Of a stretch of DNA of 64,000 nucleotides, positions 61,601 through 64,000 are shown in pieces. A program made the position numbers and the translations under genes. The notes below the pieces were generated by a model. That model saw only the letters and a program-made list of their open reading frames with translations. It was not told the DNA's origin and searched no databases. The DNA comes from Paracyclopina nana (taxonomy: Eukaryota > Arthropoda > Copepoda > Cyclopoida > Cyclopettidae), in assembly GCA_019096065.1 (NCBI GenBank), contig JAGUCH010000003.1, forward strand, positions 11,510,029 to 11,574,028. Direction: 5' to 3'. How positions within the stretch are numbered: position 1 is the stretch's first letter; every line of letters starts with the position of its first letter.

Positions 61601-64000
61601 AGAGTTAGAGTTGGATTAGGTTAGGTTAGGTTAGGTTGGGTTAGGTTAGGTTAGGTTAGGTTAGGTTAGGTTAGGTTAGGTTAGGTTAGGTTGGGTTAGG
61701 TTAAGGTTAGGTTAGGTTGGGTTAGGTTAGGTTAGAGTTAGGTTAGGTTAGGTTGGGATTGGGATTACCAGGTTGGGTTAGGTTAGGTTAGGTTAGGTTA
61801 GGATTACAGGTTAGGTTAGGTTAGGTTAGGTTGGGTTAGGTTAGGTTAGGTTAGGTTAGGATTAGGTTAAGGAGTTAGGTTAGGTTAGGTTAGGTTGGGT
61901 TAGGATTAGGTTAGGTTAGGTTGGGATTAGGTTTAAGGTTAGGTTAGAGTTAGGTTAGGTTGGAAGTTAGGATTAGGATTGGGATTAGGTTAGGTTGGAG
62001 TTAGGTTAGGTTAGGTTAGGTTGGGTTAGGTTAGGTTAGGTTAGGTTGGACAGTTAGGTTAGGTTAGGTTAAGGTTAGGTTAGGTTAGGTTAGGTTAGGT
62101 TGGTTAGGTTGGGTTAGGTTAGGTTAGGTTGGGATTCAGGTTAGGTTGGGTTAAGGTTAGGTTGCAGGTTAGGTTGGGTTAGGTTAGGTTAGGTTAGGTT
62201 AGGTTAGGTTAGGTTAGGTTAGGTTAGGTTAGGTTGGGATTACAGAGTTGGGTTAGGTTAGGTTAGGTTGGGTTAGGAATTAGGTTAGGTTAGGTTAGGT
62301 TAAGGTTGGGTTAGGTTGGGATTAGGTTAGGATTGGTTGGGTTGGGTTAGGTTAGGTTAGGTTAGGTTAGGTTAGGTTAGGTTAGGTTAGGTTAGGTTAG
62401 GTTGGGTTAGGTTAGGTTGGGATTAGGTTAGGTTAGGTTGGGTTAGGTTGGGTTAGGTTAGGTTAGGTTGGGTTAGGTTAGGTTAGGTTGGGTTAGGTTG
62501 GGTTAGGTTAGGTTGGGATTAGGTTAGGTTAGGTTAGGTTAGGATTTAGGTTAAGGTTGGGGTTAGGTTGGGTTGTAGGTTAGGTTAGGTTAGGTTAGGT
62601 TAGGTTAGGTTAGGATTAGGTTAGGTTAGGTTAGGTTAGGTTGGGATTGGGGTTAGGTTAGGATTAGGTTAGGTTGGAGGTTAGGTTGGGATTAGGATTG
62701 AGTTAGGTTGGGTTAGGTTGGGTTAGGTTAGGTTAGGTTAGGTTAGGTTAGGTTAGGTTGGAAGTTGGGGTTGGGTTAGGTTAGGTTAGGATTAGGTTAG
62801 GTTGGGTTAGGTTAGGTTAGGTTAGGTTAGGTTAAGGTTAGGTTAGGTTAGGTTAGGTTAGGTTAGGGTTAGGTTAGGTTAGGTTAGGTTAGGTTAGGTT
62901 AGGTTAGGTTAGGTTAGGTTAGGTTAGGTTAGGTTAGGTTCAGGTTAGGTTAGGTTGGGATTAGGTTAGGTTAGGTTAGGTTAGGTTAGGTTAAGGTTAG
63001 GTTGGGATGGGTTAAGGTTAGGTTGGAGTTAGGTTAGGTTAGGTTGGGTTAGGTTAGGTTAGGTTAGGTTAGGTTAGGTTAGGTTAGGTTAAGAGTTAGG
63101 TTGGGATTGGGTTAGGTTAGGTTAGGTTAGGTTACGGTTAGGTTAGGTTAGGTTAGGTTAGGTTAGGATTAGGATTAGGTTAGGTTGAGTTAGGTTAGGT
63201 TAGGTTAGGTTAGGATTGGAGTTAGGATTAGGTTAGGTTAGGTTAGGATTGGGGTTAGGTTAGGTTAGGTTAGGTTAGAGTTAGGTTGGAGGTTGGATTA
63301 GGTTGGGTTAGGTTAGGTTAGGTTAGGTTGGAGGTTAGGTTAGGATTAGGTTAGGTTGGGTTAGGTTAGGATTGGGATTGGGTTAGGTTAGGTTGGGTTA
63401 GGTTGGGTTAGGTTAGGTTAGGTTTAGGTTAGGTTAGAGTTAGGGTTAGGTTGAGGTTAGGTTAGGTTAGGTTAGGTTAGGTTAGGATTAGGTTGGGTTA
63501 GGTTAGGTTAGGATTGAGTTAGGTTGGTTAGGTTAGGTTAGGTTAGGTTGGGTTGGGATTGGGATTGGTTGGGTTAGGTTAGGTTAGGTTGGAGTTAGGT
63601 TAGGTTAGGTTAGGTTAGGTTAGGGTTTAGGTTAGGATTAGGTTAGGTTAGGTTAGGTTAGGTTAGGTTGGAGGTTAGGTTAGAGTTAGGTTCACAGAGT
63701 TGGGTTAGGTTAGGTTAGGTTAGGTTAGGTTAGGTTGGGTTAGGTTAGGTTAGGTTAGAGTTGGGTTTAAAATTGGGTTAGGTTAGGTTAGAGTTAGAGT
63801 TAGGTTGGGATTAGGTTAGGTTAAGGTTAGGTTAGGTTAGGTTAGAGTTGGATGGGTTAGGTTGGTTAGGTTAGGTTGGGATTAGGTTAGGTTAAGGACT
63901 TAGGTTAGGGTTAGGTTAGGTTAGGTTGGGATTAGGTTGGAGTTTAGGTTGGGTTTAGGTTTGGGTTAGGTTAAGGTTTAGGTTGGGTTGGGATTGGTAG
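49634..64000 (+). repeat. Terminal telomeric (TTAGG)n array 4, reaches window end
   Basis: More than 14.3 kb of TTAGG-derived sequence running off the right edge. It is interrupted throughout by GAGTTAGG, GGGATTAGG, TTAAGG, TTGCAGG and similar variants. It is most likely the true chromosome end, with much of the irregularity due to base-calling. No unique sequence occurs inside it. Confidence 0.95.

Noticed and set aside
49634..64000. Higher-order variant pattern in the terminal array
   Set aside because: The variants appear in the section where consensus errors dominate, so any pattern there is unsafe to interpret.

Overview
The window is the right-hand end of an arthropod chromosome. It has a gene-bearing part (about 1-25,700), a short zone of decayed mobile-element remnants (about 26,000-28,100), and then telomeric DNA to the end (28,647-64,000). 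The telomeric repeat is the arthropod pentamer TTAGG. Its G-rich strand is on the + strand and points right, as expected at a right-hand chromosome end. Introns in the ryanodine receptor gene are mostly 50-80 bp, so the genome is compact. The sequence does not show whether this is an insect, crustacean or chelicerate.

Genes, left to right: (1) the 5' part of a ryanodine receptor on the minus strand, start codon at 4,330, running off the left edge; (2) a SOCS4/5 (Socs36E-type) SH2/SOCS-box gene, minus strand; (3) a Doa/CLK LAMMER kinase, plus strand, with a small inverted-repeat transposon in one intron; (4) a Pax1/9 (Pox meso) paired-domain gene, plus strand, first exon not located; (5) an unrecognised four-exon gene for a methionine-rich 263-residue protein; (6) an unrecognised small multi-exon gene. 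Socs36E and Doa are divergent across a 2.2 kb gap. A 7.5 kb gap between Doa and Pox meso holds only small repeats. These genes do not form a pathway; they are ordinary single-copy metazoan genes that happen to lie near a chromosome end.

From 26,000 to 28,100 there is a frameshifted MULE-type transposase relic and, on the minus strand, an unidentified coding relic broken by a stop.

The telomeric part is the most unusual section. Four (TTAGG)n arrays alternate with three copies of a long sequence with no large reading frame: array 1 (1.05 kb), module A (6.16 kb), array 2 (1.4 kb), module B (4.7 kb), array 3 (1.2 kb), module C (6.5 kb), array 4 (over 14.3 kb, to the window end). All arrays and modules share one orientation. 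The modules begin with CGATGATAC and end with its reverse complement, carry a long internal inverted repeat, are very rich in GCTGAG/CTCAGC, and contain a ~420 bp block present three times in A and C but once in B. They show no reverse transcriptase or poly(A) tail, so they do not look like TRAS/SART telomeric retrotransposons; the layout resembles yeast Y' elements. Module C and array 4 carry many small indels relative to module A and the earlier arrays, which looks like unpolished long-read consensus rather than biology.
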